Positions 10,256 through 21,850 of a stretch of DNA of 39,076 nt are shown piece by piece. Position 1 is the stretch's first letter; each line of letters opens with the position of its first letter. Under the pieces are notes generated by a model that ran no database searches, was not told the origin of the DNA, and worked only from the letters and a program-made list of their open reading frames with translations. This DNA is from Paramacrobiotus richtersi (lineage: Eukaryota; Tardigrada; Eutardigrada; Parachela; Macrobiotidae). The stretch lies in contig JAQGAU010000125.1 in NCBI GenBank assembly GCA_034698045.1, positions 1 to 39,076 of the forward strand, in the 5' to 3' direction. The translations under genes and the position numbers were made by a program.

Positions 10256-12220
10256 TAAAGAGGGCAGAATTGTGAACGTACGCTTGTTCAATATACGTAT
10301 CTAGAATCATTTACTTCTGTGAGGTTTCCTTATACAGAAGAAAATCAAGTTTTGCGCCAATATCGTAACTTTTTCAGGTGATATAGGTTCGGTAGGAAGA
10401 CACTTCGAATTCTTTCTAGCAGTTAGTCCCTTGCGAACTGGCGGCATGCGTTTCCGCGGGGCGTGGCTAGAACTCGTAGCGAATAGCTCTTTCGGTTCTA
10501 GTTCTAAATATCGCTTTCCAGATCCAGCACTGCGACGAACTAGACAAAGCATGGGTGTCGTTTATTAGCCTATGTGCATCTGATCCCAGATGGAAGGTTG
10601 GTTTCTCTTGCCCCAGACCATACAGAGTGACTAACCAGAGTAATGGGAGAATAGGATGTACAACCGCTTCACTAAAGTGACAACTTGGTACAAACCAAAG
10701 GTTGCATTCGCTTTGGTCTAAATAAAAAGGTGTTCCATTTTCGATCTAGCTGATCGAAAACTCGATCGATTGGAATCAACGACCCTACGGCAATGCCGCA
10801 GGGCCTGGGATTGAACATTGGAAGCAACAAAATAGCGCTTAGTCTAGTACGGTAAACAAGAGTTCCAACAGTGAATAAATGAGCAGCCGGCGACTTTCGG
10901 GAGACGAAAAGACTAAGGCGAAAGATTCCCGAAGCTTTTGTGCCACACTATGGGTTCAGATATCTTTGTACTTGACTCTGCATGCAGAAATCTTCGCACT
11001 GCATAGCATATAGGTTAATCGTACTTAATCGCTCCTTCTCAGGGAAAGTTGTGCCATAGCAAGGCACTGCAGCAGCTACAACGGAATTATCTTCAGAGAG
11101 AAAAAAGGTAGAAGAAGAAATAGTGTGATAGGAACAGTGAAGCACTCTCGAAGCAAAACACACCAATCGAAAAACCAAACTCGGTTCACGTTTTTGGCCG
11201 TTCAGCCAGTGAGAACGTTTCTGAATCAGTAGAGTGCTCAGAAGTGGATGTCAAAACTTGCGCTCTGTTACGGAAGATTTAGAGCTCTTCAAACTTCCAA
11301 TTTTCAGGGCTTCTAAACCAGAATTAAATGCTCCAGACCCTTTGAACATCTCACTCTATTAGGCGGCTATGTTCGACTGTGTTTGTGTTTGCCACGACCG
11401 CTCGTCCAAGACGCTCCGACTAGTCGAGCCCGCTTGTATAAGGTTGGATAAACCGGTTACTTATACTGAATTTTGCCTTTCTGCTCACCCGCTCGTCAAA
11501 TACAGAGACTATGCTGCCCGACGCGATTTGCCAAATGTTGGTTGTAAATCATATTTCTAAATGCCAAAAAAGCTAGGACCGAGTTGTACTAAAAGTTATC
11601 TTGGCGAAGACCGAAACCCTCTTACACAATTTCCAGAAGATGCGATGCAATATCGCAACATGCATTAGTTTTGATAAGAACAGCAATCGTTTATTTTGGT
11701 TTTCTTAAAAACAACAGAAAGATCAGTTCCCGGCTGCATCAAAGCGACCTCTGAATTTTTCAAAATACGGTCCAGGTGCACCCTTAATATACAGTTTTCA
11801 GTACCAGCATTTCGCTATCAAGGAATTGCCTGCAACTTCTTAGCTGTCCACTTATTTGTCAACACCAGACGTGTTAATAAAAACTAACCGTCACAATGCC
11901 CGTCACAATGCCTGCAACAAGATATATCACCCCTTTTTTCAATTTCGTTTCGATTGCGTGGTTCTGCTGATGCTCCTGCAGGTCGGTTAATCAACTGCTC
12001 ATTACAAGGCATGAGTCTCCATACTTTCCTTTATCTGATAGTTCCCTCATTTGGTAATTTTCATGCCGATCCTACCCCTTGTTCCGATTTCGGCATCTTT
12101 GTTTCACCTTAGATCACGTAGAACTGTCGTCTCGCTTCGTTCCATTTTGGGTCTGTGTTCCTGTTCCGGGAATTTGTGCATGCTGATCTTGTTTCGCAGT
12201 CAATGTCCTAACCCTGAAGC
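10256..12220. other. no recognised gene
   Basis: Short open frames only, all below about 85 codons. I found no family motif, element ends or long repeat. The region lies between transposon copy 1 and the unidentified ORFs at 12.2 and 12.8 kb. Confidence 0.3.
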
Positions 12221-12508
12221 ATGGCAGAAAACGTCTGCTTCGATGAATTTAATTACTGGGCTCAGGGAACCAATTTTGTCTTAGCTGTGATGAACAAACA
12301 ACGGGCGCAGACCGTCCAAATAAAAACGGTGACGAACTGGCAAAGAACCGGACTAACTGAAAAAAGTAGCGCATTTTCGCGACTAAAGATTTTTAGTCGT
12401 AGAGGCCGAAGCAAGAAACTCATCGACGGGCTTTCCCCAGTCCTCGACAAAGAGGCCCTTCTCGATCTCCGATCTCAAAGAAGAGGCAGCGTTGCACCGA
12501 GTGATTAA
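12221..12508 (+). CDS. uncharacterised 95-codon ORF
   Basis: It begins at an ATG (MAENVCFDEFNYW) 21 bp after a strong acceptor-like sequence (CTTGTTTCGCAG), so it could start in a second exon with a short 5' untranslated part. The product is basic in its second half (FSRRGRSKKL), with no domain recognised. It could be a chance ORF. Confidence 0.2.
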   Translation: MAENVCFDEFNYWAQGTNFVLAVMNKQRAQTVQIKTVTNWQRTGLTEKSSAFSRLKIFSRRGRSKKLIDGLSPVLDKEALLDLRSQRRGSVAPSD

Positions 12509-12786
12509 AAACCGGCCACCTAAAGAATATGCAAATACAGCGTTTGATGGCATTTGTCGAGTATGTATAGACTTCGGGAAAGGAAATTGTTTATACAGAA
12601 CAAATGCAACGATCAATAATGTTTGTTTGTTTATTGTTTAATTCTGCTTAACGTCTGCTATAATCAGTGACCGACACTGCGCGAGATAACAGACTAACGA
12701 AAAAGATAATCAACAAGACAACACTGAATGGAACACTTTCAGATATGTACACAAAATCAAAGTAGGTGCACATGATATGTTTGTTT

Positions 12787-12812
12787 TTTGCTGGACCGCC
12801 TGGTCCAGCAAA
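12787..12812. repeat. perfect 11-bp hairpin
   Basis: TTTGCTGGACC, loop GCCT, GGTCCAGCAAA. It sits at the start of the next open frame, so it may be structural in a transcript or simply a chance palindrome. Confidence 0.6.
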
Positions 12813-13152
12813 GTTTCTTCCATTCAACAAACCCCAGCGCCCGCTTGAATGTGGAGAGGTTTGTGAATGATCTTTGTGGTAGATTTAGCTCGTTTCACAA
12901 TTGCGTCATCAGATATCCAAAATTGCGCTCACTACATACCGTTGTTCCGTCGGTAACGGTCTTCCCCACAACTTCCACTGCGCAGGGATGTTCTAGGATA
13001 GCTGTGGCATGCCGAGTGTTACATGAAACAGAGGGGGCAAAAATATATTTCAACTTCTTGTCCGCGGAAGCTTGCTACAACTTGAAGTCAGCTGCAACTT
13101 CTGCGCATTTCGCTGGGCATCGTGTAATGGCCGGTACCAGCCCGAACCAAAG
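12788..13152 (+). CDS. candidate exon, 122 codons, unknown product
   Basis: The open frame from 12788 ends at a donor-like AAAG/GTAAAC (exon end 13152). It has no in-frame ATG near its beginning, so if real it is an internal exon. The sequence looks coding (mixed composition, CRVLHETEGAKIYFNFL in the second half), but I recognise no family. An acceptor upstream is not obvious, which lowers confidence. Confidence 0.25.
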
Positions 13153-14039
13153 GTAAACCACCAGTCCAGCTAGCAGTTTCAATACGCTTTGATGTAAACG
13201 TGCTTTGCCGTGCCCGACGGCAGGCACTGCAGACTCAGTTACCTGCAATGCAGCGGCTTGCTACCAAAACTCTTCCTTACTGTCTTTAGGTGACCGATAC
13301 TTTTAAAATGTTCCCGGATTCTGCTATGCTTCTCCAGAGTTCTCGGAACTGATCTTTGGCTGAGGCCTTTTTCGGCACTAAATTTTAAAAGCTCGGTCTA
13401 CGGGATGAGTAAATAAAGGAACCTTCATGCCTGTTGCTGGAGATATCACCAAACTGGTAACAAGACAAACTGGCTCACCAGCAGATTCATTATCTGTGAA
13501 GTACTCGGTGCTAAAGATTTATTAGGCGATCAGTAGCTCTAAGCTCGTTCGGAATCACGCTAAATCGTAAGCATACTGCAGAGGTCCTTAGAGAACTCCC
13601 GCAAACTTTGCTAAGCCAAAGGTTCTATGCAATAACCTTTGTACATACAACTCAACATACATCACAACTCCCCCACAACAATATAGAACACGGGCAAATC
13701 GAAACTGAAATTTAAATCGATGGAAAATCAACAACAACACATTTCTTTACAAAATACGCGTAATGTTCCGGTTGTTTCATTGCCCTTTCGCTCTTTCGAA
13801 GTGGTTCCGCTCAATGGCAGTCGTCCATTCCGGAATCCAATTCCTGAATATTGTGGGGGACTTCCGGTTTTAATGCCATGCGCTACTTGGTGGAATCAAG
13901 CTGGTTTTGGCTTATCTGTTTCGCGGCCTTTGGTGGTTTGGATGGCTTCACGGGTAAATCCGGAGCTGGTTTCCGTGTAGTTGTTTCTAGTAGAAGTAGT
14001 GCAGGTTTACAGGTTTTCTAGTAGAAGTAGTACTTACCT
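13153..14039. other. no recognised gene; short direct repeat
   Basis: An 86-codon plus-strand ORF (13720-13980, starting MENQQQHISL) has no recognisable domain. Just after it, TTTCTAGTAGAAGTAGT is repeated perfectly at 13984-14000 and 14015-14031. This repeat marks the truncated end of the Gypsy remnant beginning at 14040. Confidence 0.35.
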
Positions 14040-14770
14040 CGTGGTGCTCGGACTGAATGTACGCGTCCCTTAAGCCAGTTATCGTAAACCTTGCGGATCC
14101 GTTCAATCTGGCAAACATTTCGTCAAGTGCGGCAGCGGGTACTGATGAACATCTAACGAACCGTTCGAACCAGTATTCAAATCAGAACACGTTCGAACCT
14201 TTTTCTTCGTTTTTTTTTTGTAGCAACAAATAGCGCCGCCCACTCGAAATTGTCCACTGGCTCGGTACGCCCAACTGCACTTCGAGGCACTGTTCCGCCT
14301 TTTCCTCCAGTGTAAGCGGTACGGGCCTTGCCTTCAAAACACGGGCTTGACGCCTTCCTTAAGGTTTAAGTGCACCTTAATTCCTTTGCAACAGGATAGC
14401 TCATCACGAAAGACTGCCTTATACTTGTACAGTATGGTTGCCAGACGCCCGAGCGCCACGTTAAGCACTGCATTCCCCTGTTGCATATGTTTCAGGCTAC
14501 GCGAGTTTAGCTCACGTTGCTCAGCCCAGTCTCGACCGATAATACTGAAAGCACGCTCGGTGACTAGAACCATAGTGTTTTTTTACATCATGAGACTGAA
14601 CATCCACCTCGACTGTTCCCACTACTTGGATGGGATGGTCCGTAAAACTAAGGACACAGTACTGTCCGCCTTCGACCTTGGTACTCCAAGTTTCTTCCAA
14701 TTAAGTTTGCTCATTACAGTTACCGAGGAACCCGTATCTAGTTCCATAGAAATCATTCTTTCGTTAAGTC
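14040..14770 (-). pseudogene. Gypsy protease and N-terminal reverse transcriptase
   Basis: Minus strand: an aspartic protease active-site motif DTGSSVTVM (about 14715-14745), IIGRDW (about 14530-14550), and the Gypsy RT entry segment YKAVFRDELSCCKGIKV (about 14375-14430). Next come a short LTLEEKAEQCL stretch, DVHQYPLPH (about 14125-14155), and a motif A region where the usual catalytic Asp of the TKIDL-type box is replaced (TITGLRDAY, about 14060-14085). One stop and several frame changes are present. The host-inserted sequence beyond 14040 does not continue the RT. Confidence 0.7.
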
Positions 14771-15120
14771 TCAAGGGTACAAAGGGTTAGAAGTCAGCGG
14801 ACCAGTAGGTAAGACGCCGTACGACGGTTCTTCGACATAATTTGTTCTTTTTTGTCGTCTACCGCGATCTCGTTTCGGCGCCCAACAAGCCTTTGATATG
14901 TGCAGTTTACGGCCAAAATTACAGCACTCAAATGCTTTATGCGGGCAGCAGTCCAAGTAACCTGAAGCGCCACAACCGAAACACGTTTCCCTTGACAATC
15001 CGTTGTTATATATTCCTCTTCCGCGACCTCTACTACGTCCTCTTTGACCTCCGCTTCCAACAGCGGCAACATTCGTATTTCTGTGCTAAAGGTTTGAGTA
15101 GGTAAAAATATAAGCATCTT
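14771..15120 (-). pseudogene. Gypsy gag C-terminus with two zinc knuckles
   Basis: The minus-strand translation shows a CFGCG...H...C-like nucleocapsid region at about 14900-14990. The first knuckle (CFGCGASGYLDCCPH) is imperfect, and the second (CCNFGRKLHISKAC) keeps most ligands but has CCNFG where CxxCG is expected. A Gly/Arg-rich stretch (RGRSRGRG, in another frame) precedes it, as often seen in RNA-binding Gag. Degenerate. Confidence 0.65.
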
Positions 15121-15253
15121 CGAGTCGCTTCACTCGCCGTACCGGACATAAAAGCAGCATTCAGCTGGTCATCAACGAAAGTATCTGGTCACGTCACGAA
15201 CAGTCACACTTAAGACGATAGCTCGCAGCCGGTTGAAGTTTTTGTAACCTTTT

Positions 15254-15298
15254 CGAATCCTAGATAGTTGTGTACACACATTAGGAATTTAGGATTCG
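15254..15298. repeat. 9-bp inverted repeat
   Basis: CGAATCCTA at 15254-15262 pairs with TAGGATTCG at 15290-15298 across a 27-bp loop that itself contains TGTGTACACA. It lies just upstream (in element orientation) of the Gypsy remnant. No function assigned. Confidence 0.4.
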
Positions 15299-17799
15299 CA
15301 ACACTCTGAAGACGGGACGCAGTACGCGACTCGGAATCATGAAAGGAGTGTGAACTATAATTTTGTCAAAACAACGAAATTCTTTAGCCGATAACGCGTA
15401 AATCAAAAGCATGATAACTAGTTGGCTATATCAGACAATGTAGAACTATAACAGTAATATCTGGATCTGCCTCCTTGAATAGATCGACCAATCGCCAAAC
15501 GAAGCGCTTCAGAGCCTCACGAAATTCTGAGGATTTCTGAAATCCAATCTCAATTTTCACATCTGGCAAGGATATAACTTAGTGACACAAGATAGCTATT
15601 CCAAATTATCGACGTTTTGAATGGAAGATTTGTGATAGTCGTTGGTGTTCACTTTTACGACAGACTTATAGAAATTTAATAACCCGTATCTGTACATAAT
15701 ATGTACTACATATAATAAAGGAGCAGTTTCCGTACCAGTGGTCAGGTCTCCCGCGTGAAGCACCACTCGCCAAGGAAGGACTCGTAAGCATCTGTAGAGA
15801 AAAACTCAACATAAATTTGCTCCATCACGAAAAATGCGATTCAAAAAATTGACAATATCTGTAAACCGTTAGCAAGATTGTGCTATGAGATGTTTCGATA
15901 TTGCTGCAAACTATGTGTACGGCGACGTTTACTTGACTTTACCTTTCCGTGGCCCTCGTAACTGTGAGTTTGCGCGCGCTGCGACTAAACAGTGACCTGA
16001 GCAAGGAATAGGAAATGGATAATGGAGCAGCACTGAAGCTTCTGTTTCCTCCTTCGCCAATTCACATGAACGCATGCATTTTTTCGCAACTCTGGTCTCG
16101 TCAGTCACTCCCTAACCATAAAGCTCATAGAGCGATCCGTACGTATGGAAACTGGAAATTTAATTTTTCAAGGCCCCCGTTGGCACTGGCAGTGTCGTGC
16201 GCTGTTGCCCGGCGTGAGAATGTGCAGGGGCCTCTAACCGTTCTTAGTAACTCCACGCTCGCTGTTCTGCTTTTTTAGTTGAAAAAAAGCAGGGGCAACC
16301 CGCTGCCCCTTCACGTCAGTCAGCGTCAGTCCGCTGCCGTTTCTTCTGTTCTCCATCGAAATTCTCACACGATGGAGCAGAAGAAAGCTACAAATGTAGA
16401 GTATATTATGGTACCAAAGAAGCGCAACTATTTTACTGCTGAAGAATTGCAGAGGTATTTCAAAGCAGAATGAATCGCCAAAAGCATGACTTGCTGTATA
16501 GCGAAGCTGACTGTAATGCTCCATGCTACCTTGAAAAGCCCGAGATACACTTTAGCAGCAAGAAATCTACTACTATTAAATTTTGGTATCATAATACGCT
16601 TTGAATTTTACGATTTCTTCTGCTCCGTCGCTTACAACAATCGGTGGAGAACAGGAGAAACGGCAATAATTTAAAGTACAGCCTGTTGTCAAAGTGAAAC
16701 GCAACAGCACTTCTTACCCGAGGCGGTAGCCAATAACACAGCGAGCAATCATAGGGCCGCCTACCAACCACTCAAAAGATTAAGAATTGAGTCGAGTGGG
16801 CAATTTCAGAGCTGAAGGTCCTGGATACGTTTAGCTACACTGATGTTCAGTGCTCAGTATGTCTCGTGCTGGTTGCCCGATTTCCGGCTTATTCATCCAT
16901 GCGTCTTTTAGCTGACGGTAAATCAGCGATTTAGCGTCAGTAAGGACACACAATCCTCACTTTTCGCTGCCTCGTAAATCTTAAGAGCTCGGTTCTCTTA
17001 GGAACCCGTTGCAGAATTGGCATGCACTTAATAATGTAGAGCGTCTGTATGTTTGAACCTCCTTGCCACACCTGCTCTCTGAAACATTTTTCGTCTGCAT
17101 TTATTTCTCGTTATATTTCCTCGTTGTTTTTTTTTCTATTTATAGGTATTCTCGTATTCATTCACTCATTTTATTCATGTATTTATCCTCGTCGTCGTCT
17201 GCATTATTTTAATTTCGTTGTGAATAGCACGACGGCGACTACTTTTGAAAAAGTATTTTTCACAGATATTTTTCACAGGGTAACTCGCTTCGTATCAGCA
17301 GGCAGAGTCACAACAAAAAGCCGTTATTTCTACTAAAAACAAAAGAGAATCCGATCTTAATAACGTACGATGCTGCGGTCAGTTCGACCAAATTACCATG
17401 GCATTCAGAGCAAACACGAAGAAAGACGACGAAAACATCGAAGACATTAACGAAAAAATAAGAGCGCTCCGCATGGTATTGACATCCATCAGGAAAAGAA
17501 TCTTGCTTATCGCAGCAGTTTTTGATAGAATAAGTGTCTGTTAACTGCCCATGAGAATCTCCATTCCGTGGCGACTCACGCGATCAGGAACGTGCCACCG
17601 TGATCGTCCTCTTGTAAGTTGTAGCCGAAGTTGCACCTTTCATAGGAACTGCTCTGGTTCCCGACCGTTTCAATAATGAAGAGATTCGCAAATAACAAGC
17701 CAGACATGAAACCTTCTGGTTAGCTTTGACAGATTTGACTGGTTAATATTCACAAAAGGCTGAAGTTATCATATCATATCATATCTCGTATTATTGCAG
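15299..17799. other. no recognised gene; one strong hairpin
   Basis: Only short open frames. A bulged hairpin at 16340-16386 has TTTCTTCTG and CTCCATCG pairing with CGATGGAG and CAGAAGAAA, with a 2-nt bulge. Near 16292-16312 AGGGGCA/TGCCCCT forms a smaller hairpin. A short TATCA microsatellite lies at about 17768-17785, immediately before the candidate exon. Confidence 0.35.
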
Positions 17800-18088
17800 T
17801 GTCAATTTCAAAAAATTTCACGTGGAGCCCAAGCAAATTAAAACCGGCCACTTCCGCATTATCTGATAAGTGCCCAAGGTTGCAAAGATACCGGTCTGCT
17901 TGGTACGGTACAGCGGCTTATCCTGTAATACGGGACGAAGATCAATCCTGGAGATGGGTAACAACCTTTCTGTCAGCCGTGTGCAGCAATTGTGGCAGCT
18001 CCGACATCGAAACTATCGACCAAATCTTAAGGAGAATCAATGAAACCGACGCCATGACCTACTCCAGCCGACAAATTGTGTCTATAAG
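17800..18088 (+). CDS. candidate internal exon, unknown product
   Basis: A 289-bp open stretch bounded by an acceptor-like TATTATTGCAG (ending 17799) and a donor GTAATA (18089 on). It encodes about 96 residues with four Cys, including CSNCGSSD near the C-terminal third, and aromatic-rich YRSAWYG and WRWVTTF segments. The Cys and Trp content suggests a secreted or structured domain, but I do not recognise the family. No adjoining exons were identified. Confidence 0.3.
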
Positions 18089-19319
18089 GTAATAACGACG
18101 AACGATTTCTACATGAACAGTATCCAAGAACCAATAACTTTATAACTATAAAATTACCGACCTATTATGCAGCGGTTATCTGTGCAGAAATATGGTAATA
18201 TATTACTAAAGCAAGCCTACCTGATTACTTTAAAGGCGTACGCAGAAACCTGACCTCTTTGCAAATGCACTTCGCGATGAAAACGTCGGAATCGGAACAA
18301 ATCATAGGCACGGAATAAAATTCTAGCGGAATATACATAGTATTATTCTTAATGCAAGCTGGAATCCCTAGCCCAGTTGAAGGAAATCGAACAAAAGCTT
18401 TTCAAGCGCCACCACCAGTTTAACATACGGTAGTGCTTTCCGCAGACTTTATCAGGGAAAGCGATGACAGCTGTCACAAGACAGCAGTAAGATAAAGCAT
18501 ATAGGCAGACATCCTGCCTTTTCGCGACTTATAGAGAAACTTTTGTCCAAGTTAGCAGAGGGAGGCGCTGTCCGAGAACGGCCGAACAAGCATGAACATG
18601 CGCAGGGCATGAATTGTGTCAAAGTAGAAGACTGTACAGTGTTGCTTCGTAGAGGACGTAGACTAGCGCATTGTGACGGCCTTCTATAATCGGTCACTTT
18701 AACTCTAAAAATCAACACTGTAGCTCAAAATGAAATCAGATATGGTTATTGGTTCCGACTAACGGTTTTATTCATTGGTTCAAACGAAAAGCGCTGTGGT
18801 CGTTTTTAGTTAAGACCCAAACATGCGAGGCCGCTGCTAATCTTGCTCGTGGGTTTCTGTGTTAACTGAAAACGGCAGAGCTCTTTTTCTGCCAACTGAC
18901 AATTCAACAGATTAGCTGAGATACAGAAGTAAATTGTTTTCTGTATCTTTGGAACTGTGGTGTGTCACTATTGAAGATTCTGGAAGCAGGTTACAGAAAC
19001 CCACCACAACCTGGAAGGCCATGGGGTAACAATGTTAATAACCCGCATTGCAAATCAGGTACCTGTAGTTCGAAAAATTGGAAGTTTTGGAATCGTTGAT
19101 GAAAAGCTGGGGCCTCGGAGTTAGAGCATCATGGCGCTGAAGGAAGTCGTATGCAGAAAAGGCGAAAATAACGGAAATCCCCGATCGATGGAATCTCTTT
19201 GCCAGCGTATCAGTACAACATGACAGCGAGCAAACGGCATTTGTGCTCTGTTTTATTGGTAAACTCAAATGCCATACTAAAATCTACGTACCATAGCACA
19301 AACAAATAAAAAACTGGTT
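18089..19319. other. no recognised gene
   Basis: Short minus- and plus-strand frames without motifs. The segment directly precedes the 3' end of LINE copy B, and part of it may be that element's 3' untranslated region. No poly(A) tail or tandem repeat was recognised. Confidence 0.3.
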
Positions 19320-21850
19320 CTAATCCGCACGACATGGAACAGTGCTCGCGATCAACTGGGCATTACCACGCATGATTTCTACACTTGAACACTGAAACAA
19401 ACGAATGTTGATCGGCTTTTCCCAGTTTTCAAAAACAGCCTTCTGCCGATCTCTTTCAACAACACAACGGGACTTTTACACCAAGTTCCGAAAGGTTCGG
19501 CGGTCAGAAGAACGAAGTTGCAGTGGTCCAGAACCGTCCGGTATTTCCACAGTTTACGCACGCAGGCCTCTTCCGCGGCAGCACCGGCGCATTTCGAAGT
19601 AGCGCCTACAAAGGGATCACGCATTGTATCACAAATAGTAACATCACATACCAACGGCTGCCCACGAAACCGGTTAACGCGTGTGGCGCCATCGAACCCT
19701 TTGCCATCTTCCCGCACATTACCAGCTGATTCCGGCTACGCTTCCACGTCAGCGTTCCGACGTGGTCGCAGTACAACATCATTAATGCATTTATGACTCG
19801 ACTTCCAAATACCATCACTCTTTAGGCATCACTCTTTTTCACTCTTTAGTTTGTGCTGACGCGCGTAGACGGTTAACAGTTCGTGGATTGTTACCTGCTT
19901 CTTCACACAAACGGACAGCATTCCTGAACAGGACCGCTTCGTCCCAGACACATTGATGAACACACGCAAGCTCCAACGGCACTTCCTCCCAGTGGCTCGT
20001 TTGTTTCTGTACATTTGTGGCTTCCAGGATCAGTTCTTCACTGTTTGCGCTTTAGATCTCGGACATCACCTTTCGGATTGAAAACAAACTTTTGGAGCCT
20101 AAAAAGGTCGAAGAAGCCAGTGATTTCGCCCGAGCCTCCTCGCGAAACAGGAGGAGAAGCCTGGATATATGCTGCTCCTTCCATCCTGGTATTTTTCATC
20201 TTTTTCAGAACGACACTGACTAGCTCATCGCACTGTTCCAAACATACGGAAACCCTCCAGTACAGACTGCATCGCAGCTGGTGCTGGAACTTCGGGATAG
20301 CAAGGCAGTTGCGCAGGAGGAAGGAGGCGTGGTGAGCGCTGATGTGCATCAATCGGCCTAAGAGGAGGTGCAAGCTAGCAACTTCTTCTTCCATACACAC
20401 GAATAACGCTTTATCTTTCAGAGGAGCGCCCAGAAACTGTACCGTTTTAGGCCCCAAAACAATCGCACCAGGCGCGATTGTATGCAACCTGTTCCGGATG
20501 AATTCGCGTTCATCATTTCTAACGCCCAGCAAATACATTTCGTAGTTATTCGGATTCAGCTCCAGTCCAACTCTCTTGCTCTCCGCTATAACGGCCTTCA
20601 GGTCTGATGTTACCGAATCAATGGTTCCCGCGGGAATCCCGTCAGCCAAATAGAAAACATACAGCTCCGACACGAGGTTGTCCAAAAGGGTCCGAGCTCT
20701 AAAGAGTACAGCAGTGTTCCCAACGGATCCTATTGCTGGATACCAGTAGCCGAGGAAAGGATATAACCACTTGTTCCATAGGACAGCACAGATATCACCG
20801 ATTACGCCGACCAAATGTACGAATAGTACTCGGTAAAAGGCATCCTGCGCCGCCTGCAACGTAACGTCCGGTCGGACAGTATTAAATGCGTTTCCAAAAT
20901 CCATCTTGTACAACACGCGGTGACCGGGGTGTTCCTTCTCCAAGAAAGCTCGAGCTGCATGCACTGCCCGTTCACCTCCTTTGATGCCACAACCGACTTG
21001 CACAGGGCTGAACAGGTCCCGGGCCCAATCCGAGCCTCGCTTCGCCACCAATCGGCCAGAAAACAGCCCAACCGCAATATGTCTTATGCCTCCGTCCTTT
21101 TTACGTAGAGCGATCAGATTAGTACCGAATAGAACGGGACGAGAGAACTCTAGTACTTTGCAAGAAAGCAGGAAATTCGTCAGTGTCGCCAACGCTTGAC
21201 AGAGAGACGACTGCATGGCATCCTTGCGATTCAGCATGTCCTTCACATGTTGTGGACGTAATCCATCCAGTCCTCCTGCTGAACCGCTGGGAAAAGAGAA
21301 AACTGCGTGCATGATCTCCTCCGGGGATACAAAGGTAAATGTCGAGGCGTCCGCAAGCGGTGGCGTAGGAGTTTTCAGGCGGTGGGGTGCTGGGGTGATG
21401 CTTGCTTTTCAGGGACGCCAGAACATGGGCATTCACTGAAAGGACAGATTCTTCTGAAGACGGTCGTGCTACTGCACCTGTAACGTTACAATCATCCAGA
21501 AAGGATTAAACAACACGGAGTATGTCGTCTTGTTTGCCTCTCGGGGAAGAGCGTCTGGGGCCTTTAGGGGTGTTCAAAAAAGTCGGCCTTGTACCACCTT
21601 CGAACGATTTCAGCTGGCTTTTGAACGTAGAGGACAGTGTTTCTTCCTTGACAGTGTGATTCTTTCAGGCCTTCAATATTGAACGAACCAGAAGCGAACG
21701 TACTGAGACTAGTCCAGTGAGCAGGAGTTAGAGATCCTTGACAAATTGTTCGATACGTTTTGCCAGCGTTTCAGCATCTTGTTGTCTTATTGCGCGTGGA
21801 ATTCGCTTGAAAATCTTGGCAGAGCGCCATGCGCCTAACAACACCTTTTT
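19320..21850 (-). mobile_element. LINE-type retroelement, copy B
   Basis: Same family as copy A, better preserved in the RT. From 21850 down: GAWRSAKIFKRIP (about 21800-21840); TVKEETLSSTFKSQLKSFE (about 21595-21650); KQDDILRVV followed by a stop (near 21510); VNAHVLASLKSKH (about 21400-21440); then the long RT ORF. Downstream is a frameshifted PLELACVHQ region (about 19960-19985). The C-terminal segment carries EDGKGFDGAT, FVGATSKCAGAAA and LKEIGRRLF, and ends with VEIMRGNA and a stop at 19320. Compared with copy A it lacks about 100-150 codons around 19850 (the RLLAASSP to HRC-type section), so it is internally deleted as well as frameshifted. Confidence 0.75.
20038..21370 (-). pseudogene. 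reverse transcriptase of LINE copy B
   Basis: A 424-codon frame from the ATG at 21312, extended upstream without an ATG to about 21370 (VSPEEIMHAVFSFPSG). RT landmarks: SAGGLDGLRPQHVKD (start of the fingers), GTNLIALRKKDGG, DLFSPVQVGCGIKGG, motif A KMDFGNAFNTV (about 20880-20910), and the motif C region VFYLADGIPAG, followed by LELNPNNYEMYLLG and CLAIPKFQHQL. The first Asp of the YxDD active site is followed by Gly; the box reads YLADG (20641-20652) instead of YLDD, which should abolish polymerase activity. It ends at a stop at 20038, beyond which the homologous sequence goes on in another frame. Long openness despite the mutation suggests fairly recent loss. Confidence 0.75.

Larger units (their letters stand above)
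14040..15230 (-). mobile_element. Gypsy-type LTR retrotransposon remnant (gag-protease-RT)
   Basis: On the minus strand the order is gag C-terminus with zinc knuckles, aspartic protease, then the start of the RT, as in Ty3/Gypsy elements. The RT is cut off just after a motif A-like segment near 14040, so the palm catalytic box, RNase H and integrase are missing. No LTR was recognised. Frameshifts divide gag from protease. Confidence 0.75.

Noticed and set aside
10790-10815. CAGGGCCTGGG resembling the hAT TIR
   Set aside because: Only the first eight bases match the element ends at 3461 and 4524, and there is no partner or duplication nearby.
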